Assembly (NCBI GenBank): GCA_021784205.1
Contig: JAJXTB010000005.1
Span: forward strand, 1 to 56,090
Origin: Actinomycetes bacterium
GTDB taxonomy: Bacteria > Actinomycetota > Acidimicrobiia > Acidimicrobiales > RAAP-2
DNA length: 56,090 bases
Reading direction: 5' to 3'
In this document: positions 32,097 to 39,961 of the stretch, in pieces
How the letters are laid out: the number at the start of each line of letters is the position of its first letter
Numbering within the stretch: position 1 is the first letter of the stretch
Program-made: the position numbers and the translations under genes
Notes under the pieces: model-generated
Told to the model about the DNA's origin: nothing
The model's database searches: none
What the model saw: the letters and a program-made list of their open reading frames with translations, nothing else

Positions 32097-32759
32097 TTAG
32101 GCCTCGTGGAGGCCACATTCCATCGTGGCCGATCCCGCCCAGCGTCCCGAACGTCGATCGCGGGCGTCGAGGGGCTTCTGAGTGACGGGCGCACAGCCGA
32201 TCGACGCGTAGCCCTCGCTCCACAGTGGGTGCGTCGGTAAATCGTTCGCCGTGAGGTAGTAACTCACGTCGTCATCGCTCCACGTGGCGAGCGGATTGAC
32301 CTTAACCAACTCGAACTTCTCGTCCCAGGAGACGACGGGCATCTGCGCACGCGTCACCGCGTCCACTCGCTTAACCGCGGTGACCCACGCGTCGCGACCA
32401 GCGAGGGCCTTTCGCAGCGGCTCGACCTTACGCGCGGCGCAGCAGCCGGTCTCACCGCACACCGGCGCCGACGCGGGCGCCGTGGTGACCACGACGTTGA
32501 GCGACCAGTCGCGCTCGAGGCGGCGCATGAACTCGAGCGTTTCGGGGAAGTGTCCACCGGTGTCGAGAAAGATGATCGGAGTGTTCGCACGCACCTCACG
32601 AACCATGTGCAACAGCGCAACGTCCTCGAAGGAGCAGGCCATGGCCACGTCGGAGTAGTTGACGAACACCCAATCGAGGATCTCGTGCGGGCTGGCGTGC
32701 TCGAGACGCGCCGCGGCCTTCGTCAGGTGCTCTAGTAGTCTGGGCTCTGCTGAAATCAT
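32097..32759 (-). CDS. cysH: CysH phosphoadenylyl/adenylyl-sulfate reductase
   Basis: A 220-residue reductase that reduces activated sulfate to sulfite. It carries the PP-loop-like ACSFEDVALLHM (41-52), FLDTGGHFPETLEF and the catalytic ECGLH motif with Cys215. The tandem Cys106-Cys107 (GETGCCAARK) marks the APS-reductase type, which holds a 4Fe-4S cluster with four cysteines. Cys189 (ASIGCAPVT) is present, but residue 192, where the fourth ligand is expected in C-x-x-C, is Val. The absence of a CysC-like kinase next to cysDN fits APS as substrate. It is divergent from cysD across a symmetric element. Confidence 0.9.
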   Translation of the reverse strand: MISAEPRLLEHLTKAAARLEHASPHEILDWVFVNYSDVAMACSFEDVALLHMVREVRANTPIIFLDTGGHFPETLEFMRRLERDWSLNVVVTTAPASAPVCGETGCCAARKVEPLRKALAGRDAWVTAVKRVDAVTRAQMPVVSWDEKFELVKVNPLATWSDDDVSYYLTANDLPTHPLWSEGYASIGCAPVTQKPLDARDRRSGRWAGSATMECGLHEA

Positions 32760-32763
32760 GGGT

Positions 32764-32815
32764 CTCCCGAGATATCTCTACTATAATCTAGTGGATTAAT
32801 AGAGTATCCCGGGAG
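32764..32815. promoter_or_regulatory. Symmetric element between cysH and cysD
   Basis: The 67-bp divergent gap has nested symmetry. The outer arms CTCCCGAGATA (32764-32774) and TATCCCGGGAG (32805-32815) match at 10 of 11 positions. The inner TAATC / GATTA arms surround a 5-nt centre, with CTCTA and TAGAG further out. TATAAT and TATAGT hexamers on opposite strands overlap within it. It looks like a shared operator for both sulfur transcription units, possibly for an Rrf2- or CysR-type regulator; the regulator is not in the window. Confidence 0.55.
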
Positions 32816-32826
32816 TTCCCTTAGTC

Positions 32827-33750
32827 ATGACTGTCACCCCTCTGCGCACTCACCCCTCCCTCGACCACCTCGACGCCCTCGAATCCCAGGCGATGTTCAT
32901 CCTGCGCGAGGTCGCGGCCGAATGCGAGAGGCCGGTGCTGCTCTTTTCCGGTGGCAAGGACTCCGCCGTCTTGTTGCACCTCGCCGTCAAGGCCTTCAGC
33001 CCCCAGCGGCTCCCCTTCCCGGTCATGCACGTCGACACCGGCCAGAACTTCCCCGAGGTCCTCGAGTTCCGCGACCGCACGGTCGAGCGCCTCGGCGCGC
33101 GCCTCGTTGTAGCCAGCGTGCAGGACTCAATCGACAAGGGCCGCGTGGTCGACCCCGGCCCGCTCGGCAGCCGCAACCGGCTCCAGAGCGTGACCCTGCT
33201 CGACGCGATCACCGAGCACGGATTCGACGCCGCCTTCGGTGGTGCGCGCCGCGACGAGGACAAGGCGCGGGCCAAGGAGCGGATCCTCTCCTTTCGCAAC
33301 AGCTTCGGCCAGTGGGACCCACGCGCCCAGCGCCCCGAGCTCTGGCAGCTCTACCAGGGCCGCGTGAACCACGGCGAGCACCTGCGGGCCTTTCCGCTCT
33401 CGGACTGGACCGAACTCGACGTCTGGCAGTACATCGAGCGCGAACGCATGGATCTGCCCTCCATCTACTTCGCGCACCGGCGCGAAGTGCTGCGCCGCGA
33501 CTCGATGTGGCTCGCGGTCGGGCCCCACGTGGTGCCGCGCGAGGGCGAGACGACCGAGTGGAAAACCGTGCGCTTTCGCACCGTCGGCGACGCCAACTGC
33601 ACCGGCGCCGTCGAGTCGAGCGCTGACACGCTCGCGGCGATCGTTCACGAGGTCTCAACCGCCAACGTCTCTGAGCGCGGCGCGACGCGCGCCGACGACC
33701 GCTTCAGCGAGACCGCGATGGAAGACCGCAAGCGCGAGGGCTACTTCTAA
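32827..33750 (+). CDS. cysD: Sulfate adenylyltransferase small subunit CysD
   Basis: A 307-residue CysD, the catalytic ATP sulfurylase subunit that makes APS from sulfate and ATP. The PP-loop FSGGKDSAVLLHL starts at about residue 40. Further marks are HVDTGQNFPEVLEFRD, AFGGARRDEDKARAKERI, FPLSDWTELDVWQYI and the C-terminal RDDRFSETAMEDRKREGYF-like ending. It is directly followed by cysN with no gap and is divergent from cysH. A GGGAG lies about 10 nt before the ATG. Confidence 0.97.
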   Translation: MTVTPLRTHPSLDHLDALESQAMFILREVAAECERPVLLFSGGKDSAVLLHLAVKAFSPQRLPFPVMHVDTGQNFPEVLEFRDRTVERLGARLVVASVQDSIDKGRVVDPGPLGSRNRLQSVTLLDAITEHGFDAAFGGARRDEDKARAKERILSFRNSFGQWDPRAQRPELWQLYQGRVNHGEHLRAFPLSDWTELDVWQYIERERMDLPSIYFAHRREVLRRDSMWLAVGPHVVPREGETTEWKTVRFRTVGDANCTGAVESSADTLAAIVHEVSTANVSERGATRADDRFSETAMEDRKREGYF

Positions 33751-35007
33751 ATGGGCGAGACCACCATGGACCTGCTACGCCTGGCGACGATCGGTTCGGT
33801 CGACGACGGCAAGTCGACCTTGATCGGCCGATTGCTAGTCGACACCCGCCAGCTCTTCGACGACCAGCTCGACGCGGTCGTGCACGCCTCGCAAAAACGC
33901 GGCGTCGGCGATCTCGACCTCAGCTTCGTGACCGACGGGCTGCGCGCCGAGCGCGAGCAGGGCATCACCATCGACGTCGCCTACCGCTACGCGGCCACGC
34001 CCGCGCGCAAGTTCATCATCGCGGACTGCCCCGGCCACGTCCAGTACACGAAGAACATGGCCACCGGCGCCTCGACGGCCGACCTCGCGCTCGTCGTCGT
34101 CGACGTCAGCCACGGGCTCAAGGAGCAGACGCGCCGCCACTTGGTGATCGCCGCCCTGCTCGGCGTGCGCAACCTCGTCGTCGCGGTGAACAAGATGGAC
34201 AGCGTCAACTGGTCGCCCACCGCCTACCAGGGCGTGGTCGACGAGGTCGACACCATCGCCGCCGAGCTGGGATTCTCGAGTCACCTGTGCGTGCCAGTCT
34301 CGGCCCTCTATGGTGACAACGTCGTCGACCCCTCCACCGAGAGCCCGTGGTACGACGGTCCGACGGTACTGGCGGCCCTCGAGGCCGCCGACGCCGGCGT
34401 CTGGGAGAGCGCCAGCGCCGCGCGCTTGCCGATCCAGTGGGTCCTGCGCCAAGACGGCGGCGGGCGCACCTACGCCGGCATGATGAACGGCGGCACGCTC
34501 AGCGTCGGCGACACGTTGACCCTGCTGCCGGCGGGCGTAACGACGACCGTGACCGCGATCCGCTCGGGCACCGGAGAGCGCGACGACGCCGTCGCCGGGC
34601 TCTCGGTCGACGTGGCCCTCGCGGAGGACACCGACGCCGGGCGCGGCGACCTGCTCGCGATCGCTCCCCTGCCGCGGGTCACCCGCGAGATCGACGCGAC
34701 CATCTGCTGGTTCGGCGACGCCCCCCTCGAGGCGGGACACCGCCTTCGCGTCAAGCACACCACACGCACCACCCCGGCGCGCGTGGCCTCGCTCGACGGA
34801 GTGATCGACATCGGCACGCTCAACGTCGAGGCGACCAATGAGCTCTCGACCAACGAGATCGGCCTGGCGCGTCTGGCGACCGCTGACGCGCTCGCGGTCG
34901 ACGACTACCGCGACAACCGCGTGACCGGCAGCTTCGTCTTGATCGACGAGGTGACCAACGCGACGGTGGCCGCCGGCATGGTCGGACGCGCCTCGTTCCT
35001 CGCCTAG
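33751..35007 (+). CDS. cysN: Sulfate adenylyltransferase large subunit CysN (GTPase)
   Basis: A 418-residue EF-Tu-like GTPase that couples GTP hydrolysis to APS synthesis by CysD. G1 is GSVDDGKST at 15-23, the G2/switch region includes EREQGITIDVAYRY, G3 is DCPGH and G4 is NKMD. The C-terminal half has the two beta-barrel domains. There is no fused CysC (APS kinase) domain, consistent with an APS-type CysH. The ATG immediately follows the cysD stop; a second ATG five codons in is possible. Its stop TAG overlaps the opposite-strand acetyltransferase stop in the tetranucleotide CTAG. Confidence 0.96.
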   Translation: MGETTMDLLRLATIGSVDDGKSTLIGRLLVDTRQLFDDQLDAVVHASQKRGVGDLDLSFVTDGLRAEREQGITIDVAYRYAATPARKFIIADCPGHVQYTKNMATGASTADLALVVVDVSHGLKEQTRRHLVIAALLGVRNLVVAVNKMDSVNWSPTAYQGVVDEVDTIAAELGFSSHLCVPVSALYGDNVVDPSTESPWYDGPTVLAALEAADAGVWESASAARLPIQWVLRQDGGGRTYAGMMNGGTLSVGDTLTLLPAGVTTTVTAIRSGTGERDDAVAGLSVDVALAEDTDAGRGDLLAIAPLPRVTREIDATICWFGDAPLEAGHRLRVKHTTRTTPARVASLDGVIDIGTLNVEATNELSTNEIGLARLATADALAVDDYRDNRVTGSFVLIDEVTNATVAAGMVGRASFLA

Positions 35008-35402
35008 GCCCTCTCGAAGCGCCGGTACCAGTAGACCTCATCGGTGAAGCCCAGACGCCGATAGAGCTGTTCCGGACGACCGCCGTCGAGCGCGTTGATC
35101 ACGTGCGAGCGCGCCGGCGTCGACTTCACCCAGGCCGCCAGCGCGCCCGAGCCCACGCCGCAGCCGCGGCGGGTCGGGTCGCTCGCGAGCAGGTAGGCCG
35201 TCACGTCCTCACCGCGATAGGCCGCGAGGATCGCCGCCACCTCGCCGTGCACTTGAACGAGGTAAAAGTCCGCCAGGTCACGCTCGCCCTCGCGCGTGGC
35301 CATCTCGCGGGCCAGGTCGTCCTCGCTCGGGGGCGAGCCGTCAGCGAAGTAGGTGAGCTTGCGCCAGGCGAAGTCCACGGGATCGCGCGCCGGTTTCAGC
35401 AC
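35004..35402 (-). CDS. GNAT acetyltransferase, C-terminal part of a possible split gene
   Basis: 132 residues with a GNAT core: the acetyl-CoA site DPTRRGCGVGSGALAAW (motif A), a middle strand DFYLVQVHGEVAAILAAYRG, and the ending RPEQLYRRLGFTDEVYWYRR typical of GNAT motif B. It starts at a GTG that overlaps the preceding fragment by 7 nt in another frame. Reading upstream in this frame gives SARGLVLKPARDPV, which would continue naturally from the preceding ORF if one base were added or lost near 35403-35415. It may therefore be the C-terminal half of a broken or frameshifted 240-250 residue acetyltransferase. Confidence 0.7.
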   Translation of the reverse strand: MLKPARDPVDFAWRKLTYFADGSPPSEDDLAREMATREGERDLADFYLVQVHGEVAAILAAYRGEDVTAYLLASDPTRRGCGVGSGALAAWVKSTPARSHVINALDGGRPEQLYRRLGFTDEVYWYRRFERA

Positions 35403-35740
35403 CAGCCCGCGGGCGCTACCGCGCGCACCTCGCCCACCAGCGCGCGATACGTCGTCGCGGGTCCCGCCTCGTACCCCGCGTTCGCGAGCCTCGGGGTCAG
35501 AGGCTCATCGCGCTGGCGGACTTCAACCCACACCTGGGTGGCATCGTCGGCCAGTAGCACCGCGACGTCGCCGTCGGACAGGTCATCGACGCCGACGATG
35601 GCGCGACGCGCGCCGCCGAGCGTCGCGAGAGCCCCATAGGGGCGCGGCTCCACGAGGTATCCCATCGAGGGCGCTGGTGTCCAGTAGCGACTGCGCACCG
35701 CCGCGGCCACCGCGTCGTGGTCGCGGTGGCTCTCGTCCAC
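35396..35740 (-). CDS. N-terminal part of a possible split acetyltransferase
   Basis: 114 residues, GTG start, beginning 1 nt after the DUF2269-like stop. I do not recognise a complete domain, but GVDDLSDGDVAVLLADDATQVWVEVRQ and TPRLANAGYEAGPATTYRAL look like the N-terminal half of a two-part GNAT protein. It ends AVAPAGWC and runs into the next ORF in a different frame with a 7-nt overlap. Either the two are separate coupled genes or a single-base change split one gene. Confidence 0.5.
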   Translation of the reverse strand: MDESHRDHDAVAAAVRSRYWTPAPSMGYLVEPRPYGALATLGGARRAIVGVDDLSDGDVAVLLADDATQVWVEVRQRDEPLTPRLANAGYEAGPATTYRALVGEVRAVAPAGWC

Positions 35741-35741
35741 G

Positions 35742-36194
35742 TCAGAATTGGATCAGCATCGCGAGCAGGGCGACCGCGATGATCGCGAGCAGCGTGTCGA
35801 CTGAGCGCACGAGCTGTCGTCCCCGCTCGGGCGAGGCGACGCCGTCGTGATCGATCACCTCGGCGACCACCCGCTCGAGCGGCAGGGTGCGCGCCTCGAG
35901 GTGGCCGGCCGCGGCGAGGTAGCAGAGGATCCCGACGATGATCCACGGGCGCGTCAGCGACACGTCGCTGGTTCCCGAGAGCGACATCGCGAGCCCCGTG
36001 AGGGGCAGGATGTGCACCAGCCGGGCCGCCCAGTTACGCCGCCGGGGAAAGCGGGTCCTCTGGGTCGAGCTGTCGGCGCCGCGCACGATGGCCATGGCGC
36101 TCGAGCGCATCACGACCAGAACGGTCAGGCTCGCGACCGCGACCACCACGTGAATAAGAAAGAGCAGGTCGTAGCCGACCGTGACGCCGATCAT
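35742..36194 (-). CDS. DUF2269-like integral membrane protein
   Basis: 150 residues with about four hydrophobic segments: YDLLFLIHVVVAVASLTVLVV, WAARLVHILPLTGLAMSL, PWIIVGILCYLAAAGH and LLAIIAVALLAMLIQF. The first helix with LIHV resembles DUF2269/CopD-like small membrane proteins; function unknown. The ATG overlaps the MeaB stop by 4 nt and the split acetyltransferase follows at once, so it belongs to the murA-meaB transcription unit. Confidence 0.6.
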   Translation of the reverse strand: MIGVTVGYDLLFLIHVVVAVASLTVLVVMRSSAMAIVRGADSSTQRTRFPRRRNWAARLVHILPLTGLAMSLSGTSDVSLTRPWIIVGILCYLAAAGHLEARTLPLERVVAEVIDHDGVASPERGRQLVRSVDTLLAIIAVALLAMLIQF

Positions 36195-37150
36195 CCTTCC
36201 GACAGTAACTGCTCGGCCGCGTGATACGGGTCAGTGCGCAACGCAACGATCTCTTCGAGCGCGCGCTCGTAGGCCTCACCGTGGGCGAGATCGGCCACAC
36301 GTGCTCGTAGGGATGCGGCAATGACCTGATCGAGCCCGCGCGCCGCCTGGCGGCGCCGGTGCTCGCCTAGGCGACCCTCGGCGAGGAACTGCGCGTGCGA
36401 CGAGATCGCCACGAGAAGCCCCTCCACCCCGTCGCCGGTCGTGGCGATGGCCTCGAGGATCGGCGGGCGCCACTCGTAGGGCCCGCCGAGGTCCAGCATC
36501 TGCTCGAGGTCGCGGCGCGTCTCGGCCACCCCGGCACGGTCGGCCTTGTTGATGACGAAGATGTCGGCGACCTCGAGCAGGCCCGCCTTGTTCGCCTGCA
36601 TGGCGTCGCCCCAGCCCGGGTTAGTCACCACCACCGTCGTGTCCGCAGCCGAGGCGACGTCGACCTCCATCTGGCCGACGCCGACGGTCTCGACGAGAGC
36701 AACGGCGAAGCCCACCGCGCCGAGCACCCTCAGTGCGTCGGGCACCGCGAGACTGAGCCCGCCCAGGTTGCCGCGCGTCGCCATCGAGCGGATGAACACG
36801 GCGTCGTTGGTGGCATGGCTCTGCATGCGGATGCGATCGCCCAGGATCGCCCCGCCCGAGAACGGCGACGACGGGTCCACGCAGAGCACGCCGACTTCCT
36901 TACAGGAGATCGCGCCGAGGCCCCCGCGCGCGAGCAGTGCCGCGATCAACGTGTCGGTCAGCGTCGACTTGCCCGCGCCGGGCGGGCCGGTGAGGCCGAC
37001 CACGTAGGGCGCGGCCGTGCGATAGGCCAGCGCGGCGACCTCACGCTGGCGCTCGCCGCCCGACTCGACATAGGTGATCAGTCGGGCCAGGGCCGTGCGC
37101 GATCCCGTCGCGGCGCCGGCCATCAGTTCAACGGGGTCGCGCGCGATCAC
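36191..37150 (-). CDS. meaB: MeaB-type GTPase (methylmalonyl-CoA mutase chaperone)
   Basis: A 319-residue G3E-family GTPase that protects and reloads the B12 cofactor of acyl-CoA mutases. Walker A GPPGAGKST is at 55-63, followed by VGVLCVDPSSPFSGGAILGDRIRMQ, the switch region FIRSMATRGNLGGLS, VETVGVGQMEVDVASAADT and the base motif NKAD. The C-terminal helical dimerisation part is present. No mutase genes are in the window. The start overlaps the murA stop by 4 nt. A propionyl-CoA-type carboxylase 13 kb away could feed the same pathway. Confidence 0.94.
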   Translation of the reverse strand: MIARDPVELMAGAATGSRTALARLITYVESGGERQREVAALAYRTAAPYVVGLTGPPGAGKSTLTDTLIAALLARGGLGAISCKEVGVLCVDPSSPFSGGAILGDRIRMQSHATNDAVFIRSMATRGNLGGLSLAVPDALRVLGAVGFAVALVETVGVGQMEVDVASAADTTVVVTNPGWGDAMQANKAGLLEVADIFVINKADRAGVAETRRDLEQMLDLGGPYEWRPPILEAIATTGDGVEGLLVAISSHAQFLAEGRLGEHRRRQAARGLDQVIAASLRARVADLAHGEAYERALEEIVALRTDPYHAAEQLLSEG

Positions 37151-38406
37151 GCGAGCTCCACCGTCGCGCCCAGGGAGCGCAGCTGACCCACGAAGTCCTC
37201 GTAGCCGCGCGCGATGTGCTCGTATCCCGCCACGCGCGTCTCGCCCTCGGCGACCAGGCCGGCCAGGACCAGTGCGGCCCCGGCGCGGATGTCGCTCGCG
37301 CGCACGTCAGTGCCCGTCAGGTGGTCGACGCCGCGAATCACCGCGTGATGCCCGGCCGTCTGGATGTCGGCGCCGAGACGGATCAGCTCGTCGACGTAGC
37401 GAAAGCGTCCGGTGAAGAGGTTCTCGGTGACCACCGAGACGCCGTCGGCGACGGAGAGCACCGTCGTGATCAGGGGCTTGTAGTCGGTGGCCACGCCGGG
37501 ATAGGGCAACGTCGCCACGTCACACGCCAGCGGGCGACGCGCGCCGACGACGCTCACCCCCGGTCCAGACTCGTCCACCAGAGCGCCCATGGACTCGAGC
37601 TTGCGCAGCAGCATCTCCATGTGCTCGGCGCGCGCGTCGACGACGCGTACCTCGCCGCCGGTGATTAGTCCGGCCGCCAGATAGGTTGCGGTCACGACGC
37701 GGTCGCTGATCACCTCGTGGTCGGTCGGCGTCAATTCGGCGACGCCGTCGATGGTGAGCCGCGACGTGCCCAGGCCCTCGATGCGCGCGCCCATCGCGAT
37801 CAGCTGACGTCCCAGGTCCTCGACCTCGGGCTCGCGCGCGGCGTTGTCGATCACCGAACGGCCCTCGGCGAGCACGCAGGCCATCATCAGGTTGTCAGTC
37901 GCGGTGTGGCTCGGATACTCGAGCGTGATACGCGTCGCGTGCAGACGCTCTCGCGTGCGGCGCGCGCGGATCGAGGTGCGGTCGTTCTCGAAAGTCGTGC
38001 CCATCGCACCGAGTCCCTCGGTGTGAAAGTTGATGGGTCGCTGGCCGAAGTCGTCTCCGCCGGGCAGGGCCATCGACGCCTCCCCACAGCGCGCGAGCAG
38101 CGGTCCGAGCACGACGATCGAGGCGCGCATCGCCTCGAAGAGGTGAGCCGGAGCTACCGGGTGCAGGTCCGCGGCGTCGGGCACGTCGATCACCAGCTCG
38201 TGCGGCGCGCTCGTGACCTCACATCCGAGCGCCACGAGCAGCTCGCTCATCCTCGCGACATCGGTGATGTCGGGGACATTGCCGAGCCAGTGCCGGCCCG
38301 AGGCCAGCAGGCAGGCCGCCATCTGCTTGAGGACCGCGTTCTTGGCGCCGCGGGCGCGCACCTCGCCCGCGAGGGGGCCTGCGGCCTTGACCAGGAGAGA
38401 ACTCAC
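37147..38406 (-). CDS. murA: UDP-GlcNAc 1-carboxyvinyltransferase MurA
   Basis: A 419-residue EPSP-synthase-fold enzyme catalysing the first committed step of peptidoglycan synthesis. Lys22-Asn23 (GAKNAVLKQ), the loop ALPGGDDFGQRPINFH (113-128) and HIARGYEDF near the C-terminus are all present. The loop residue that is Cys115 in E. coli (GGC) is Asp118 here. Mycobacterial MurA has the same Asp, which keeps activity and makes the enzyme insensitive to fosfomycin. The GTG start has CATACT 6 nt upstream and no Shine-Dalgarno, so it may be leaderless. It faces glpX across 65 bp. Confidence 0.95.
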   Translation of the reverse strand: MSSLLVKAAGPLAGEVRARGAKNAVLKQMAACLLASGRHWLGNVPDITDVARMSELLVALGCEVTSAPHELVIDVPDAADLHPVAPAHLFEAMRASIVVLGPLLARCGEASMALPGGDDFGQRPINFHTEGLGAMGTTFENDRTSIRARRTRERLHATRITLEYPSHTATDNLMMACVLAEGRSVIDNAAREPEVEDLGRQLIAMGARIEGLGTSRLTIDGVAELTPTDHEVISDRVVTATYLAAGLITGGEVRVVDARAEHMEMLLRKLESMGALVDESGPGVSVVGARRPLACDVATLPYPGVATDYKPLITTVLSVADGVSVVTENLFTGRFRYVDELIRLGADIQTAGHHAVIRGVDHLTGTDVRASDIRAGAALVLAGLVAEGETRVAGYEHIARGYEDFVGQLRSLGATVELA

Positions 38407-38459
38407 CCATCAAGTATGGCCGAGGCGCGGTGGGCCCCGGTCCGATGAGGACACCGGGG

Positions 38460-38465
38460 TATTCT
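38460..38465 (+). promoter_or_regulatory. Candidate -10 of glpX (leaderless)
   Basis: TATTCT ends 6 nt before the GTG at 38472 and no Shine-Dalgarno intervenes. The spacing supports the internal GTG over an upstream start at 38430. Confidence 0.5.
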
Positions 38466-38471
38466 GCCTAC

Positions 38472-39461
38472 GTGCAACCACCATCGCGGCCGGACCGCAA
38501 TATCGCCCTGGAATTGATTCGCGTCACCGAGGCGGCGGCTATCGCCGCGGCCCGCTGGGCCGGACGCGGCGACAAGAACGCCGCCGACGGCGCGGCCGTG
38601 GACGCCATGAGGTTCGTCCTGGGCGCCGTCGCCATGGATGGCATCGTCGTGATCGGCGAAGGCGAGAAGGACGAGGCGCCGATGCTCTACAACGGCGAGC
38701 ACATCGGCGATGGTCGCCCGCCGCTGGTGGACGTCGCGGTGGACCCCATCGACGGCACGACGCTCACCGCAACCGGGCGCAAGGGCGCGCTGAGTGTTAT
38801 CGCGCTCGCCGAGCGAGGCACGATGTTCAATCCGGGTCCGTGCGTCTACATGAAAAAGGTGGCCGTCGGCCCGCGCGGGCGTGGCGCCATCGACATCAAC
38901 GCCACCCCAACCGAAAATCTTCAGGAGCTGTCGCGCCGACTCAAGAAGCCGATCCAGGAGCTGGGGGTCGTCATCTTGGACCGGCCGCGCCACGACGAGT
39001 TGATCGCCGAGGTGCGCGAGGCCGGGGCGCGGATCCTGCTCATTTCCGACGGCGACGTCGCCGGCGCCATCGCGACGGGCTGGCCCAACTCGGGCGTCGA
39101 CGTGCTCTTCGGCATCGGCGGCACCCCCGAAGGCGTCATCGCCGCGGCCGCCATCAAGGGACTCGGCGGCGAGATCCAGGGCGTCCTGCACCCGCGCGAC
39201 GACGACGAAAGAGCCACCGCCGAAGCCCTGGGCTACGACCTGACCCGCGTGCTCACCACCGACGACCTCGTGGCGAGCGAGGACTGCTTCTTCGCCGCGA
39301 CCGCGGTAACCGACGGCGACTTCCTGCGCGGCGTGCGCTTTTACGACTTCGGTGCGACGACCCAATCCCTAGTCGTGCGTTCGGGTTCGGGCACCGTACG
39401 CACCGTCGAGACCTTCCACCGCCACGACAAGCTCTCCGAGTTCACCAACGCCGGATTCTGA
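38472..39461 (+). CDS. glpX: Class II fructose-1,6-bisphosphatase GlpX
   Basis: A 329-residue lithium-sensitive-type phosphatase for gluconeogenesis. Marks are RNIALELIRVTEAAAIAAAR, GRGDKNAADGAAVDAMR, the metal-binding IGEGEKDEAPMLYNGE and VDPIDGTTLTATGRKGALS, then GTPEGVIAAAAIKGLGGEIQG. The chosen GTG starts right where GlpX proteins normally begin; a start at 38430 would add 14 residues and lacks support. It is divergent from murA and followed by a CBS-domain gene with its own promoter. GlpX is the main FBPase of actinobacteria. Confidence 0.95.
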   Translation: MQPPSRPDRNIALELIRVTEAAAIAAARWAGRGDKNAADGAAVDAMRFVLGAVAMDGIVVIGEGEKDEAPMLYNGEHIGDGRPPLVDVAVDPIDGTTLTATGRKGALSVIALAERGTMFNPGPCVYMKKVAVGPRGRGAIDINATPTENLQELSRRLKKPIQELGVVILDRPRHDELIAEVREAGARILLISDGDVAGAIATGWPNSGVDVLFGIGGTPEGVIAAAAIKGLGGEIQGVLHPRDDDERATAEALGYDLTRVLTTDDLVASEDCFFAATAVTDGDFLRGVRFYDFGATTQSLVVRSGSGTVRTVETFHRHDKLSEFTNAGF

Positions 39462-39465
39462 CCCG

Positions 39466-39494
39466 TTGCGCGAGCGCTCGCGCGCACGTAGTCT
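39466..39494 (+). promoter_or_regulatory. Promoter of the CBS-domain gene
   Basis: TTGCGC (39466-39471) and TAGTCT (39489-39494) are separated by 17 nt, 35 nt before the ATG, and AAGGAGG follows at a normal ribosome-binding distance. The -35/spacer contains a 16-bp palindrome. Confidence 0.55.
39468..39483. promoter_or_regulatory. 16-bp perfect palindrome downstream of glpX
   Basis: GCGCGAGCGCTCGCGC is perfectly self-complementary with no loop. It starts 6 nt after the glpX stop and lies in the -35/spacer of the CBS gene promoter. The lack of a loop and T tract favours a protein operator over a terminator. Confidence 0.5.
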
Positions 39495-39529
39495 CCGCGT
39501 AGGAGCATCGTCGGACAAGGAGGGTTGTC

Positions 39530-39961
39530 ATGCACGTATCTGACCTATTGGCCGTGAAGGGCCGCGAGGTCGCCACGATCTCCCAGGAGCGCACGGTGGC
39601 CGACGCGCTGGCCGTCTTGCGCGAGCACGGTATCGGCGCGATCGTCGTCACCTCGTCAGTGGCGCCGCTGTCGGGCATCGTCTCAGAGCGCGACATCGTG
39701 CGCGCGCTCGCCGTCCACGGCGCCGCCGCCCTCGACATGGCGGTGTCGGACCTGATGAGCACGACGGTCACGACCTGCGCCGAGGAGACCTCGGTGGACG
39801 AGCTGATGGCGCTGATGACCGAACGGCGGATCCGTCACGTGCCGGTCGTCGTCGACGCGGCCCTGGTAGGGCTGGTCTCCATCGGCGACGTCGTCAAAGC
39901 GCGCGTGGATGAGCTCGAGCGCGAGCGCCGCGAGCTGATCGACTACGTGAACGCCCGCTAG
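39530..39961 (+). CDS. CBS-domain-pair protein
   Basis: 143 residues made of two CBS motifs (about 1-60 and 70-130) with little else. The first includes VSDLLAVKGREVATISQERTVADAL and GAIVVTSSVAPLSGIVSERDIVRAL; the second includes SDLMSTTVTTCAEETSVDELM and RIRHVPVVVDAALVGLVSIGDVVK. CBS pairs bind adenosine nucleotides; stand-alone forms often act as energy sensors. A strong AAGGAGG precedes the ATG. The partner protein is unknown; it converges with atpC. Confidence 0.9.
   Translation: MHVSDLLAVKGREVATISQERTVADALAVLREHGIGAIVVTSSVAPLSGIVSERDIVRALAVHGAAALDMAVSDLMSTTVTTCAEETSVDELMALMTERRIRHVPVVVDAALVGLVSIGDVVKARVDELERERRELIDYVNAR

Noticed and set aside
35004..35007. Overlapping convergent stops in CTAG (cysN and acetyltransferase)
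   Set aside because: An economical arrangement with palindromic stops; no sign of further function.
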